The notes: generated by a model from the letters alone, not told the origin. A DNA stretch of 64,000 nucleotides from Streptomyces sp. XD-27 (GCF_030553055.1 NZ_CP130713.1:4092001-4156000), one strand, 5' to 3'; positions 23,626 to 33,308 are shown, numbered from the stretch's first letter. Program-made: numbers and translations.

Positions 23626-24576
23626 TCAGGCGGCGTTCTCGCCGTCGGCCAGCGCGGCCAGGTACCGCTCGGCGTCCAGCGCGGCGGAGCAGCCGGTGCC
23701 GGCGGCGGTGACCGCCTGGCGGTAGGTGTGGTCCACGACATCGCCCGCGCCGAACACGCCCGTGAGGCTGGTACGGGTCGAGGGCGCCTCGACCTTCAGG
23801 TAGCCCTCGTCGTCCAGGTCCAGCTGTCCCTTGAACAGCTCGGTGCGCGGGTCGTGTCCGATCGCGATGAACAGGCCGGTGACCGGCAGTTCCGAGGTCT
23901 CCCCCGTCTTCCGGTTGCGCAGGGTCAGGCCGGAGAGCTTCCCGTCGCCGTGCAGCTCGGTGACCTCGCTGTCCCAGACGAACGAGATCTTCGGGTCGGC
24001 GAAGGCCCGCTCCTGCATCGCCTTGCTGGCGCGCAGGGTGTCCCGCCGGTGAACGACGGTGACGGACTTGGCGAAGCGGGAGAGGAAGGTGGCCTCCTCC
24101 ATCGCGGTGTCACCGCCGCCGATCACCGCGATGTCCTGGTCCTTGAAGAAGAACCCGTCGCAGGTGGCGCACCAGGAGACGCCGCGGCCGGAGAGTTCGT
24201 CCTCGCGGGGCAGGCCGAGCTTGCGGTGCTGGGAGCCGGTGGTGACGATCACAGCCTTGGCCCGGTGGATGGTGCCCGCGGAGTCGGTGACGGTCTTGAT
24301 CTCGTCGGAGAGGTCGACCGCGACCACGTCGTCCGGGATCAGCTCGGCGCCGAAGCGCTCCGCCTGGGCCCGCATGTTGTCCATGAGGTCGGGGCCCATG
24401 ATGCCGTCGCGGAACCCGGGAAAGTTCTCCACGTCGGTGGTGTTCATGAGCGCACCGCCCGCCGTGACGGAGCCCTCGAAGACAAGAGGCTTGAGGGAGG
24501 CGCGGGCCGTGTAAAGCGCGGCCGTGTAGCCCGCGGGCCCGGAACCGATGATGATCACGTTGCGGACGTCGCTCAC
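23626..24576 (-). CDS. trxB: Thioredoxin reductase
   Basis: NADPH-dependent flavoenzyme that reduces thioredoxin. 316 residues: FAD motif [15 protein letters not shown] at 7-21, redox-active CATC in [17 protein letters not shown] motif [12 protein letters not shown], and C-terminal FAD segment [22 protein letters not shown] at 24576 has AAGGAAG upstream. A perfect sigma-R type promoter lies 53 bp upstream. Confidence 0.97.
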   Translation of the reverse strand: MSDVRNVIIIGSGPAGYTAALYTARASLKPLVFEGSVTAGGALMNTTDVENFPGFRDGIMGPDLMDNMRAQAERFGAELIPDDVVAVDLSDEIKTVTDSAGTIHRAKAVIVTTGSQHRKLGLPREDELSGRGVSWCATCDGFFFKDQDIAVIGGGDTAMEEATFLSRFAKSVTVVHRRDTLRASKAMQERAFADPKISFVWDSEVTELHGDGKLSGLTLRNRKTGETSELPVTGLFIAIGHDPRTELFKGQLDLDDEGYLKVEAPSTRTSLTGVFGAGDVVDHTYRQAVTAAGTGCSAALDAERYLAALADGENAA

Positions 24577-24628
24577 TGATGTCTTCCTTGTCTTCGCCGG
24601 TGACGGGTTGGGGAGGCTCATCCCACCC

Positions 24629-24655
24629 AACGGATCCTACGGGTCCGGCATTCCC
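24629..24655 (-). promoter_or_regulatory. Sigma-R type promoter of trxBA
   Basis: On the minus strand GGGAAT (24655-24650), 18-base spacer, GTT (24631-24629): an exact match to the GGAAT-N18-GTT consensus of the thiol-stress sigma factor SigR, which is known to drive trxBA in Streptomyces. Confidence 0.9.
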
Positions 24656-24682
24656 GTCGGCGTCAGCGCCTGGTGGCGCGGT

Positions 24683-25645
24683 TCAGCGCCGGTCGTAGGT
24701 CCGGTTCGCCAGGATCGCGCCGGGAGACGGCGGGTCCGCGGTGGTACAGGCCGCATCGATGACGAACGCGTCGACGCGAGAGGCGTCGGCGGGGTGCGGC
24801 AGCACGACGAGATAGGCGGCCGTGCCGTCGTACGTCTCTTCCTGGGCGGCCAGCGGTGCCTCGGAGCGGCCGGTCCCTGCCTGGACGCATGAGGGGACGC
24901 GGACGTCGTCGGCGCGCAGCGTGTCGGGGGAGTTCTTGGCGGTGACCTCTCGCGAGGGCTGCTCTGGGTGCCTTCCGCCCTGATGGGTCAGGATCTGGTG
25001 GACGCGTGATTCCAGTCCGGCCGCGGAGAGCGAGGCGGACTCCGTCCTGGGGGCGACCGTCGAGTCAGCGTGGACGCCGGTCCTGTCGTCGCCCGGTCCC
25101 GAGTCGGATGACTGGATGAGCCAGGTGCCCATACCGAGGACAGCCGCGGCGCACGCGGTGCCGAGGAGCACCTGAGGCCAGCGGCGGGAGCGCCCGCGCC
25201 GACCACCGGGGCGTGGCGTGCGGCGGCCGGGGCCGGTGGTGGCGCGGGGACGCCCGGCGGGCCGATCGGCCGGTGCGCCTGCCGCTGCCCTCTCCGTCTC
25301 CTCTGAGGGGCGCGATGTTTCACGTGAAACGCCGCCCGATGTGGCCGCCGGGGTTTCACGTGAAACATCGTGGCGGTCCGGGGCGCTGGTGGAGTCCAGG
25401 AGGGCCTCGGCGGCGAGCGCGGCATCGATCCGGCCCGCGACATCGTCGGGCATCCGCGCTGGTCCTGGGAGAGTCCCCAGGAGCGAGCGGATCTCGTCCA
25501 GCGAGGTGCGGACGTCGGCGCACAGGTCGCACACCTGGAGGTGGCGGCGTAGATCCGCCGTACGGTCCGGGGGCAGCAGGCCGTCGGCGAGTGCGGAGAT
25601 CTCCGAGACTTCCGGGTGCTCGTCCGTGTCGGTCGTGGATGTCAC
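24683..25645 (-). CDS. Anti-sigma factor encoded behind sigM
   Basis: 320-residue membrane protein. The N-terminal part has the zinc-associated anti-sigma pattern HLQVCDLCADV near residues 35-45, then a Pro/Arg-rich linker, one membrane helix (VLLGTACAAAVLGMGTWLI near 185) and a 120-residue extracytoplasmic part with two Cys. The GTG start overlaps the sigM stop by four bases (GTGA), so the two are translationally coupled, as expected for a sigma/anti-sigma pair. Two perfect parS sites lie in the linker coding sequence and are read as VSRET twice. Confidence 0.85.
   Translation of the reverse strand: MTSTTDTDEHPEVSEISALADGLLPPDRTADLRRHLQVCDLCADVRTSLDEIRSLLGTLPGPARMPDDVAGRIDAALAAEALLDSTSAPDRHDVSRETPAATSGGVSRETSRPSEETERAAAGAPADRPAGRPRATTGPGRRTPRPGGRRGRSRRWPQVLLGTACAAAVLGMGTWLIQSSDSGPGDDRTGVHADSTVAPRTESASLSAAGLESRVHQILTHQGGRHPEQPSREVTAKNSPDTLRADDVRVPSCVQAGTGRSEAPLAAQEETYDGTAAYLVVLPHPADASRVDAFVIDAACTTADPPSPGAILANRTYDRR
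25317..25330. other. parS site 4
   Basis: Perfect GTTTCACGTGAAAC inside the anti-sigma gene, 36 bp from site 5. Confidence 0.97.
25353..25366. other. parS site 5
   Basis: Perfect GTTTCACGTGAAAC inside the anti-sigma gene, in the same reading frame as site 4 (VSRET). Confidence 0.97.
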
Positions 25646-26331
25646 GCTCGCCCACCTCCGCCCTTCACGGCATCTGCGTCGTTCGGTCCTGCCGCCGGTG
25701 GGACGGATGTCCCCTGCGTCCGGTTCCTTCCCCTGCCCGGTGGCTCGCTATCCCTCCCGGTCGGGTGGAGATGGGTGAGCAGGGGCAGTAGCCGAGCCCG
25801 GCCCCGCGAGCAGCGGCTCTTGACCGTGCCCGCGGGGACGTCGAGGATCTCGGCCGCTTCGGCGACGGGATAGCCCTGCATGTCGACCAGCACCAGCGCC
25901 GCGCGTTGCTCGGCGGGCAGGGTGCCCAGCGCGCTGAGCAGCTCGCGGTGGAGGTCGCTTCGCTCGGCGGGGGCGTCGGCCGATTCGTGGGGTTCGATGA
26001 GCTGCTCCAGCCGCTCGGTGTCGGCGACCGGGGAGGTGCGGCGCGAGGCGGCCTTGCGGGCCCGGTCCAGGCACGCGTTGACCGTGATGCGGTGCAGCCA
26101 AGTCGTGACGGCGGACTGGCCTCGGAAGGTGTGAGCAGCACGGTAGGCGGACACGAGCGCGTCCTGGACCGCGTCAGCGGCCTCCTCGCGGTCCCCGAGG
26201 GTGCGCAGGGCAACGGCCCAGAGCCGATCGCGATGCCGCCGGACGAGCTCTCCGAACGCGTCGGGCTCGCCCTTGACGTGGCACGCGAGGAGCTCGGCGT
26301 CGCTCAGGTCGCCGAAAGCGACGGTGTCCAA
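25642..26331 (-). CDS. sigM: ECF sigma factor SigM
   Basis: Extracytoplasmic-function sigma factor, 229 residues. Region 2 (AFGELVRRHRDRLWAVALRT, EEAADAVQDALVSAYRA, TWLHRITVNACLDRAR) and region 4 (LPAEQRAALVLVDMQGY, EAAEILDVPAGTVKSRCSR) are both clear; the C-terminal 35 residues are disordered. The best start is TTG at 26331, preceded by AGGGGAGGGG. The position beside trxBA and the partner gene match SigM of Streptomyces and mycobacteria. Confidence 0.9.
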   Translation of the reverse strand: MDTVAFGDLSDAELLACHVKGEPDAFGELVRRHRDRLWAVALRTLGDREEAADAVQDALVSAYRAAHTFRGQSAVTTWLHRITVNACLDRARKAASRRTSPVADTERLEQLIEPHESADAPAERSDLHRELLSALGTLPAEQRAALVLVDMQGYPVAEAAEILDVPAGTVKSRCSRGRARLLPLLTHLHPTGRDSEPPGRGRNRTQGTSVPPAAGPNDADAVKGGGGRA

Positions 26332-26359
26332 CGTCGAGCCCCTCCCCTGCGCGTGCGGT

Positions 26360-26384
26360 CCGGCTGAGCCTCCGGCTCAGCCGG
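26360..26384 (-). terminator. Hairpin over the pseudokinase stop codon
   Basis: CCGGCTGAGCC (26360-26370) and GGCTCAGCCGG (26374-26384) with a three-base loop. The stop codon of the upstream gene is inside the stem; sigM begins at 26331. Confidence 0.65.
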
Positions 26385-28107
26385 TGAACTTCACCTCTGT
26401 GATGGCTTGCTTGTAGGGGTTCGGAAAGTCGGCTTCAGGCGGCGAGTACGGCAACGCCGTGAGCCACACGAGGACGTAGCGGGTCTTCACCGTGCCATCG
26501 GTTTTGAGGTTGGCTGTCTTCGTCGTCGCCTCCGTGGTGGCGATCTTCTTGAAGGAGCCGACCGGGTCGGTCCCGTTGGCGGAGGGCCTCAGCGAGTCCG
26601 TCGCGTACAACGAGATGGTGGTGTTGTTGCCGCCGTAGTAGAGCCCGATGGACGCGGCGCTGATCGTCTGTTCCGAACCCAGGTCGTAGACGATCCCGAC
26701 GCCCTTCTTGTAGGGAGCGAGCGGCTGGCCTTCGTAATAGCTTCTGGTGCGCCAGACGGTGGAGGCGTCCTCGTCGTAGGTCTTGGGGGCGTTGCCGGGA
26801 GCCTGTGGCTTCCTGTCCGGAGCGAACTCGACTGCGTCGACGATCTTGATCGGCTTCGGGGTCCTCTTCGGCTTGTCCTTGTCCTCGTGGCCGGAGCTGT
26901 TCGAGTTCCCCGACCCGGACTCCTCCTTCAACAGCGTGTCCGCCAGCTGCCAGCTGCCCAGGCCGAGCGCCGCGATCAGCAGCGCCGAGACGGACCACTT
27001 GAGGGCCTTGCCAGTGCGGGTCTGCAGCGGGGGCGGCGGAGGCACGGGCGCGGGGCGGGTCGGGCCGGGGCGTCGGCCGCCGGTCGGAGGCTGGCCGTAG
27101 CCGGCCCGGGGGTAGCCGTTGCGCTGGTATGCCTCGGGAGGCGTGAAAGAGGGCTCCGGGGGCCGGATGCGCGGCATGGCCGCGACCGCCTTGGACAACT
27201 CCTCAGGCGTGGTGCAGGGCGACTCCTCGCGGGAGGCGGTGGCGCCGGCGTTGACCAGGGCGCGCATGGCGAGGTCCGACAGGCCGCGGTGGACCCCGGC
27301 GCGGACCTGGTCGGGGGCGATCAGGCCGACGCCCTTGGGCAGCCCCGGGAGGCCGTAGGCGTCGTTCTCGTACGGCCAGCGCTGGGTGAGTGCCGCGTAC
27401 AGCAGGGCGCCGATGGCCTCGGTGTCGGTGCGCTGCGGCTGGTCGGCGGAGATCCCCCGCAGCGCGGCCATGACGGCGAGGCCGCGGATGCGGTACTGGC
27501 CGGACTCGGTGCGGAGCACGGACCCGGGGTCGATGCGGAGGTGGGCCAGGCCCTCGCGGTGTGCGGCGGCCATGGCCTGCGAGACCTGGCTGACGAGCTG
27601 GTACGCCTCGTGGGGTTCCAGCGGGCCGCTCGCCAGGATGGCGGCGAGTTCGGTGGCGTCGGGGAGCCACTCGTGGACGACGTAGACCAGTTCGTTCTCC
27701 TCGACGGCGTCGAGGACCTGGACGAACCGGGGGTCGCCGAGCAGTGCCGCGGACCGGGCGGCGGCGAGCACCGGCCGGGCGCGCGGGTGGTCGGCGGGCA
27801 GCACATGGATGCCGACGGCTCGGCGGAGCTTCTCGTCGACCGCGCGCCAGCTGCTGAAGCCGTCCAGTCGGGTGACGCACTCTTCGAGGCGGTAGCGTCT
27901 GGCGAGTTTGTGGCCGCTGTGCAGCTCCGGGGGGCTCGCCTGGGCCGCGGCGGCGGTTTTGTTCTCCGCGCCCTCGGCGTCAGGGCCCTTGCCGGACTTC
28001 TTCTCGGTCCCCGCCCCGTCGGTCATGGCCGTCTCCGCCTCGGCGGCCGACGGCTTCTCACCGTCGTTGTCGGCCACGTCGACGGCAGCCGTGCTCCGTT
28101 CCGCCAC
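26377..28107 (-). CDS. Membrane pseudokinase next to murJ
   Basis: 576-residue protein with a kinase-like domain at about 65-330 that has lost the catalytic residues: the ATP Lys segment reads AVGIHVLP, the HRD loop reads AHLRIDPGSV, and the DFG position reads IRGLAV. A Pro-rich linker, a membrane helix (LKWSVSALLIAALGLGSWQL) and an extracytoplasmic jelly-roll/discoidin-like domain follow. In mycobacteria the MurJ homologue itself carries a pseudokinase that docks the FHA protein FhaA; here a separate gene lies 108 bp downstream of murJ. A regulatory role in lipid II export is inferred. GTG at 28107 has AGGA in place; reading further upstream adds a Cys-rich stretch that I consider non-coding. 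Confidence 0.85.
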   Translation of the reverse strand: MAERSTAAVDVADNDGEKPSAAEAETAMTDGAGTEKKSGKGPDAEGAENKTAAAAQASPPELHSGHKLARRYRLEECVTRLDGFSSWRAVDEKLRRAVGIHVLPADHPRARPVLAAARSAALLGDPRFVQVLDAVEENELVYVVHEWLPDATELAAILASGPLEPHEAYQLVSQVSQAMAAAHREGLAHLRIDPGSVLRTESGQYRIRGLAVMAALRGISADQPQRTDTEAIGALLYAALTQRWPYENDAYGLPGLPKGVGLIAPDQVRAGVHRGLSDLAMRALVNAGATASREESPCTTPEELSKAVAAMPRIRPPEPSFTPPEAYQRNGYPRAGYGQPPTGGRRPGPTRPAPVPPPPPLQTRTGKALKWSVSALLIAALGLGSWQLADTLLKEESGSGNSNSSGHEDKDKPKRTPKPIKIVDAVEFAPDRKPQAPGNAPKTYDEDASTVWRTRSYYEGQPLAPYKKGVGIVYDLGSEQTISAASIGLYYGGNNTTISLYATDSLRPSANGTDPVGSFKKIATTEATTKTANLKTDGTVKTRYVLVWLTALPYSPPEADFPNPYKQAITEVKFTG

Positions 28108-28215
28108 CGTCGTTCCTGCCTCCCCATCCGTTACCCCTGGTCCACAGCCAAGACAATTGTGCCCACAGTCCGCCGCTATGCACGACACACAGTGGCGGAC
28201 GAAGGTTGTGCTCAA

Positions 28216-30687
28216 TCACCGGCCGAGACGTCCGCGGACCATACCAACCATGGCGGTCAGCTCTTCGACGCGCATCCGGCTCGCGGCGACGTAGAACACG
28301 ATCAGGAGTACGGCCCCGCCGCCGGCCAGGGCGGCCATCGAGCCGAGGATGCCGCTGCCCAGGGCACCGGTGATGGCATAGGCGGCGCCACCGGCGAGGA
28401 GAGCGGCGGGCAGGCTGGCGCCCACCAGTCGAATGTAGGTGCGCACCACGCGCCGTCCGTCGAGATCGCCGCCGAGCCGCACGCGCAGCCGCTTCCAGGC
28501 GACCCCCACGCCCATGGCGTAGGCGAGGCCATAGGAGGCAGCCATACCGGCCACGGCCCAGTGGGAGGGAAGGACGAGGTAGCAGGCCACGGAGGCGCCG
28601 GCATTGACGGCGGCCACGATCACCGTGTTGTAGAAGGGGGTGCGGGTGTCCTCGTAGGCGTAGAAGCCACGGAGCACCACGTACTGCACGGAGAAGGGGA
28701 TCAGGCCGAGGCCGAAGGCCATCAGCATGAAGCCGATGGACTGGGCCGCCCCCGTGCCCGAGGTGCCGAACAGCAGGGTGCACATGGGAATGCCGAGGGC
28801 GACGAAGCCGAAGGCCAGGGGGACGATGGCGACCGCCGAGGTCCGAAGCCCCTGGGAGATGTCGTCGCGGACCGCCCCCGCGTCCCCGTCGTGGGCCGCG
28901 CGGGAGATCCGGGGCAGCAGGGCGGCCATCACGGAGACGGTGATGATCGCCTGCGGCATGCCCCAGATGAGCTGGGCGCTGGAGTAGGCGAGGAACCCGG
29001 TGCCGGGGTGGCCCTCGTTGACGGCATCGGCCCCGGCCGAGGTGGCGAGCCGGGTGACCACGACATTGCCCGCCTGGTTGGCCAGGACGAACAGGACGGT
29101 CCACTTGGCGAGCTTGGCGGACTTGCCGAGCCCCTTGCCGCGCCAGTCGAACCGCGGCCGGAACCGGAAGCCCGTCGCCCGCAGGTAGGGGAACATCGCC
29201 AGCGCCTGGACGGTGACGCCGAGCAGGGTGCCGATCCCCAGCAGCCGGAGGCCCTCCGCGGTGATCGTCGATTCGTTCATCATGGAGTTGTTGGAGGTGC
29301 CGAAGACCCAGATGAACAGGCCGAAGGTGGTGATCACGACGATGTTGTTGAGGACCGGGGTCCACATCATCGCGCCGAAGCGCCCGCGCGCGTTGAGGAT
29401 CTGCCCCACCACCACGTGCACACCCATGAAGAAGATGGAGGGCAGGCAGTAGCGGGCGAAGGCGACGGCGACCTCCTTGGCGGCCGGGTTGCGTGAGGCC
29501 TCGGGGAACAGGCCGCTGACCAGCCAGGGGGCGGCGAAGACCGACAGGACCACGAGCCCGCCGAGGATCACCATGGTGAGGGTGAGCAGCCGGTTGGCGA
29601 AAGCCTCGCCGCCGTCATCGTCGTCCTTCATCGCGCGGACGAGCTGGGGGACGAAGACCGAGTTCAGGCCGCCGCCGACGGTGAGGAAATAGACCATCGC
29701 CGGCAGCATGTAGGCGACGGAGTAGGCGTCGCCGAGCACGCCCGCGCTGAGCGCCGCGACGAGCATCATCTGGCGGACGAAACCGGTGAGGCGGGAGACC
29801 AGGGTGCCCGCGGCCATGAGAGCGCTGGACTGCAGCAGGTTCGCGGCGCGGCCGCCGGAGCGCTTGGGCGCCGGTTCGGACGCGGCCGCTGCCGTTCCCG
29901 GGGCCCCGGCCGGTGGGCCGGAGGGCTGGGCCGGCACGTGCTCCGGTCCAGGTGCGGACACGGGTGCCGGGCCCTGCGCCGGCGCGGGCGGGTAGCCCTG
30001 TCCCTGCTGGTACTGCCCCGGCTGGTACGGCTGCTGTGCGTACGGCCCCTGGGTCTGCTGCGGCGCGTACGGGTGCCCGCCGTCGCCATAGTGGCCCTGC
30101 TCGGGGCGGCGCGGCTCGTACGGCTGCTGGTCGCGGAAGAGGTGCGCGAAGGCGTCCTGCTGTGGTGGGGCGTGGGTGGCCTGGGCGTCCGCCGCATGCC
30201 CGACGAGGCCGTCGACGCCTGTGAACCGGGTCCCCGCGTCGTCCCCGTACGGCAGGTTCCGCGAGGGCCCCTCCGGCTCGGGCGCGGGCGTCGGGGCCCA
30301 CACGCGCGGGTCGGGGTCGTGCGGTGCCGCGGGGGGCTGCTGGTAGGTGGGGCCCTGGTAGGCGTCGGGCGCGGGCGGCGGGTGGGCGGCCCTGTCGTAC
30401 CGGGCGTCCGTCAGCGGGTCCGCGGCGTACGGATCGTGCTCCTGGTACGGGTACGCGGCGAAGGTGCCCGTACCGTACGGGTCCTGCACGTACGGGTCCT
30501 GGATGTACGGGTCGTGCGCGGCGGGGAGCCGGCTGTAGGAGACCTGCCGAGGATCACCCAGATAGGGGTCCTGCTGGTGCGGCTCCGGTGCGTACGGATG
30601 CGGCGGCGCGGGGTGCGGTGGCGGGACCGCGCCCGCCGGGTCCTCACCCGGGCCATGGACGCGATCACCGTCATACGGCGAGTTCAT
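28216..30687 (-). CDS. murJ: Lipid II flippase MurJ (MviN)
   Basis: 823 residues: a long Pro/Tyr/Gln-rich cytoplasmic head (about 1-270, with many DPY and QDPY repeats) and then 14 membrane helices of the MOP/MviN fold, beginning LLQSSALMAAGTLVSRLTGF, with the conserved Arg residues in the first helices. It moves lipid II across the membrane for peptidoglycan synthesis. ATG at 30687 has GAGGTGGGG upstream. It is followed by the pseudokinase gene and preceded by the DUF6049 gene on the same strand; the spacings (108 and 46 bp) suggest one transcript. Confidence 0.94.
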   Translation of the reverse strand: MNSPYDGDRVHGPGEDPAGAVPPPHPAPPHPYAPEPHQQDPYLGDPRQVSYSRLPAAHDPYIQDPYVQDPYGTGTFAAYPYQEHDPYAADPLTDARYDRAAHPPPAPDAYQGPTYQQPPAAPHDPDPRVWAPTPAPEPEGPSRNLPYGDDAGTRFTGVDGLVGHAADAQATHAPPQQDAFAHLFRDQQPYEPRRPEQGHYGDGGHPYAPQQTQGPYAQQPYQPGQYQQGQGYPPAPAQGPAPVSAPGPEHVPAQPSGPPAGAPGTAAAASEPAPKRSGGRAANLLQSSALMAAGTLVSRLTGFVRQMMLVAALSAGVLGDAYSVAYMLPAMVYFLTVGGGLNSVFVPQLVRAMKDDDDGGEAFANRLLTLTMVILGGLVVLSVFAAPWLVSGLFPEASRNPAAKEVAVAFARYCLPSIFFMGVHVVVGQILNARGRFGAMMWTPVLNNIVVITTFGLFIWVFGTSNNSMMNESTITAEGLRLLGIGTLLGVTVQALAMFPYLRATGFRFRPRFDWRGKGLGKSAKLAKWTVLFVLANQAGNVVVTRLATSAGADAVNEGHPGTGFLAYSSAQLIWGMPQAIITVSVMAALLPRISRAAHDGDAGAVRDDISQGLRTSAVAIVPLAFGFVALGIPMCTLLFGTSGTGAAQSIGFMLMAFGLGLIPFSVQYVVLRGFYAYEDTRTPFYNTVIVAAVNAGASVACYLVLPSHWAVAGMAASYGLAYAMGVGVAWKRLRVRLGGDLDGRRVVRTYIRLVGASLPAALLAGGAAYAITGALGSGILGSMAALAGGGAVLLIVFYVAASRMRVEELTAMVGMVRGRLGR

Positions 30688-30733
30688 CGCTACCCCACCT
30701 CATCGTCTGCGGCCGGACCGGCCCCACCAGTGC

Positions 30734-33115
30734 TCAATGCTCCACTTTCTCACCTGAGCCGGATGGCTCAGCGCTTTGCGAACCGGTGTCCGGGGTCAGG
30801 TCACTCGCCTGCCCGGGTACGACGGGGGCCGAGGAAGTCAGCCCGCTCGTCTGTTCGCCCTCGTCCGGGCCGCTTTCCTCACCTTCTGTGACTGTTTCAT
30901 CCGCTTCGGCGGCTGCGCTGTCGGAGTCGTTGTTGTTCTCGTCACTGTTCGCCGCGCGCTTGCGCTGGATGTAGATCCGTACGCCGGCGAGCACCAGCAG
31001 CAGGACGCCGCCCGCGATGACGAGGATGACGGTCGAGGTGGCCTCGGTGACGTTCACCTCGAAGTACGTGGGTTCGCCGTAGGTCTGCCCGTCGGCGGTG
31101 ACGAGCTGGGCCTTCACCCGGACCCGGCCGTTGGCGTAGGCAGTGGTGCCGAACTTCACGGACTGGCTGTGTCCGCCTTCGACGCTGATCGGCTGCGGGT
31201 CGCCGACGGACAGTCGGTTGCCCTGGCTGGACTCCAGCACGAGCCGCAGACCCTTCACGTTCTGCAGGAGGTTGTTCTGCACGGTGACGGGGATCGTGGC
31301 GCTGCGCCCGGAGAGCGTGATCTTGGACTTCGGGATGAGCCGGACCTTCTTGGTCAGGTCCGACAGGTAGGTCTCCACAGAGGTGCGGAAGTCACTTGCG
31401 CCTCGGTGGTCGCGCCGCCACGACGTGGACAGCTCGCGCGTGATCGCGTTGCTGAACGGGGGCGCCACCCGCTCCTTCACGGTGAGGATCCCGGTGAAGC
31501 GGTCGAGGGTGAGCTTGGTCTCCTGCATGTCCTTGAAGGCTTCGGTCGGCAGCTCCTGGTGGCGCAGCGCGCGCGGGTAGGAGCGGCCGGCCGGTACCTG
31601 CCGGGTGGCCCCGGGGTCCGGCTTGGCCTTGGCGGCGTCCCCCAGGTTCAGCGGCTGGGACCAGCGTCCGCCCGACAGGCCGCCGAGCGCGTCAGCCATG
31701 GCCTGGGCCTGGCTGGCGCTGGGCATGCGCTGCGGGGCGACCACGATGCTCCGCTGCTTGTCCGGCGCTTGCAGGGTCAGCATCTGGGTCTGGGCGAGGA
31801 ACCGCTGGACCGCCAGGGCATGGCTCTCTGCCCCGGTCAGGTCCCCGGCGAAGGCGGTGGACAGCCGGGCGTCGGAGACGATCGCGGTGTTGCCGCCGCC
31901 GATCTGGCGGGCGGCGGTGGGGGTGTACAGGAGGTTGCCGGTCTCCCGGAGGCTGTCGCTGCGGGCGATGACGTTGTGGGCGCCGGCGGAGGTGGCGACA
32001 TCGACGATGGAGGAGTCGACGGCGCCGTCGGCGGGCCAGGCGAAGTCCGTGCGCGGTTGGACACCGAGGATGGTCTTGACGGTCTTGGCGGACAGCTCCG
32101 TGGCCGTTTGGAGGTGGCTCAGGCTGCCGGTGACGTACTTGCCGCGGTGGGCCAGGGAGGCCAGGTCGGGGTCGGCGAACGGCAGGGCCACCACCTGGCG
32201 GCCCGCCACCGCGTGTGTGAGGTCGTTCAGCCACTGCTTGGCGGCGGCCTGGCCGTCGCCGGCCGCGGTGTCGCCGTCCTTCGTCTCGACCTGGTAGCCG
32301 CTCGCCATGGTGGAGGCTGAGGCCAGCAGGTCAGGGTCGATCACCCAGGTGACGGGGAGATCCTTGCCCAGGGCGACGAGCTGCTGGAGCCGGCCGCCGG
32401 GGGCGAGCTCCGCCTTGAGCGAGTCGTCCCGGAAGATCGGCGTCTGCTGCTCGTCGGATTCGGTGCGCGCGGTGAGGTGAGTGGTGGAGACCAGCGGCCA
32501 CAGGTACGTCAGCTGGGTCTTCTTGGCGGCCGCGGACGGCTGCCAGGGGAGGAAGGTCCGCTCGATGCCCAGCACCTGCTGCCAGGGCCGGGCGGCGGTC
32601 TGGCCGGTGAAGGCGACGCCGATCTGATAGGCGCCGGCACCGCCGAGGTGCAGCTGCTTCACCGGGACGGTGAGGGTGAAGTCACGCCGCGAGCCGGGCG
32701 CCAGGCGGCTGATCTTCTTCGTGTACTTGGCGTCGATCTCGCGGCCGTCGAGGCCGGGGGTGTAGCCCTTGCGCTTGGCCGCCTCGTCGATCGCCGTACG
32801 GCTCGCCATCGGGGGACCGATCCGCAAGGCCACCTGAGCGTCGGTGATCGGGGAGCGGCCGTCGTTGGTGACGCTGCCGGTGATCGTGAGGGTGGCGCTG
32901 TCGGTCGGTGCGGTGGGGGTCAGGCGCTTGATGGCGACGTCGACCGTGCGGGAGCCGGTGGCCCGGCTGCCGGCGGGGGCGGCCTGGGCTTCGGAGGCGG
33001 CGGGGAGCTGTGCGAGGCCCGCCAGCAGCGGCACGGCGGCGAGCAGCGCCCCTGTGCGCCTCAGCCACCGGCGGGCAGCAGAAGGGGTCCCATGGAACTC
33101 TGCCGCCTCGGCCAC
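30734..33115 (-). CDS. DUF6049 secreted membrane-anchored protein
   Basis: About 793 residues. A twin-Arg-rich start and hydrophobic signal sequence (RRTGALLAAVPLLAGLAQ) are followed by a very large extracytoplasmic region with Ig-like beta sections and a central glycosidase/deacetylase-like part (PLVSTTHLTARTE, TWVIDPDLLA), then one membrane helix near the C-terminus (TVILVIAGGVLLLVLAGVRI) and an acidic cytoplasmic tail. The family is restricted to actinobacteria and nearly always precedes murJ; function is unknown, probably cell-wall related. The start is uncertain: GTG at 33115 gives the usual N-terminus, ATG at 33175 would add 20 residues. Confidence 0.82.
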   Translation of the reverse strand: MAEAAEFHGTPSAARRWLRRTGALLAAVPLLAGLAQLPAASEAQAAPAGSRATGSRTVDVAIKRLTPTAPTDSATLTITGSVTNDGRSPITDAQVALRIGPPMASRTAIDEAAKRKGYTPGLDGREIDAKYTKKISRLAPGSRRDFTLTVPVKQLHLGGAGAYQIGVAFTGQTAARPWQQVLGIERTFLPWQPSAAAKKTQLTYLWPLVSTTHLTARTESDEQQTPIFRDDSLKAELAPGGRLQQLVALGKDLPVTWVIDPDLLASASTMASGYQVETKDGDTAAGDGQAAAKQWLNDLTHAVAGRQVVALPFADPDLASLAHRGKYVTGSLSHLQTATELSAKTVKTILGVQPRTDFAWPADGAVDSSIVDVATSAGAHNVIARSDSLRETGNLLYTPTAARQIGGGNTAIVSDARLSTAFAGDLTGAESHALAVQRFLAQTQMLTLQAPDKQRSIVVAPQRMPSASQAQAMADALGGLSGGRWSQPLNLGDAAKAKPDPGATRQVPAGRSYPRALRHQELPTEAFKDMQETKLTLDRFTGILTVKERVAPPFSNAITRELSTSWRRDHRGASDFRTSVETYLSDLTKKVRLIPKSKITLSGRSATIPVTVQNNLLQNVKGLRLVLESSQGNRLSVGDPQPISVEGGHSQSVKFGTTAYANGRVRVKAQLVTADGQTYGEPTYFEVNVTEATSTVILVIAGGVLLLVLAGVRIYIQRKRAANSDENNNDSDSAAAEADETVTEGEESGPDEGEQTSGLTSSAPVVPGQASDLTPDTGSQSAEPSGSGEKVEH

Positions 33116-33308
33116 GCGCTCGCCCGTCCCTTGTCGTCTCGTCGTCAGTGGTCGTCGGAATGTGCGTCCACGCATGGTAACGATGCCCGGCGGAGGGAAG
33201 TGCTGCGGAGTGCCTTACAAGATCGCCACGGTGGGTGTGCGGCGGCGGCCGAGCGCCGGACAGGAACCGGGAGGCTTCGGGCCTTGAGGCCACGTACCCT
33301 GTTCTGTT

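Noticed and set aside
26407..29496. Long plus-strand open frame of over 1000 codons
   Set aside because: Antisense shadow of the pseudokinase and murJ caused by high G+C; no recognisable domain.
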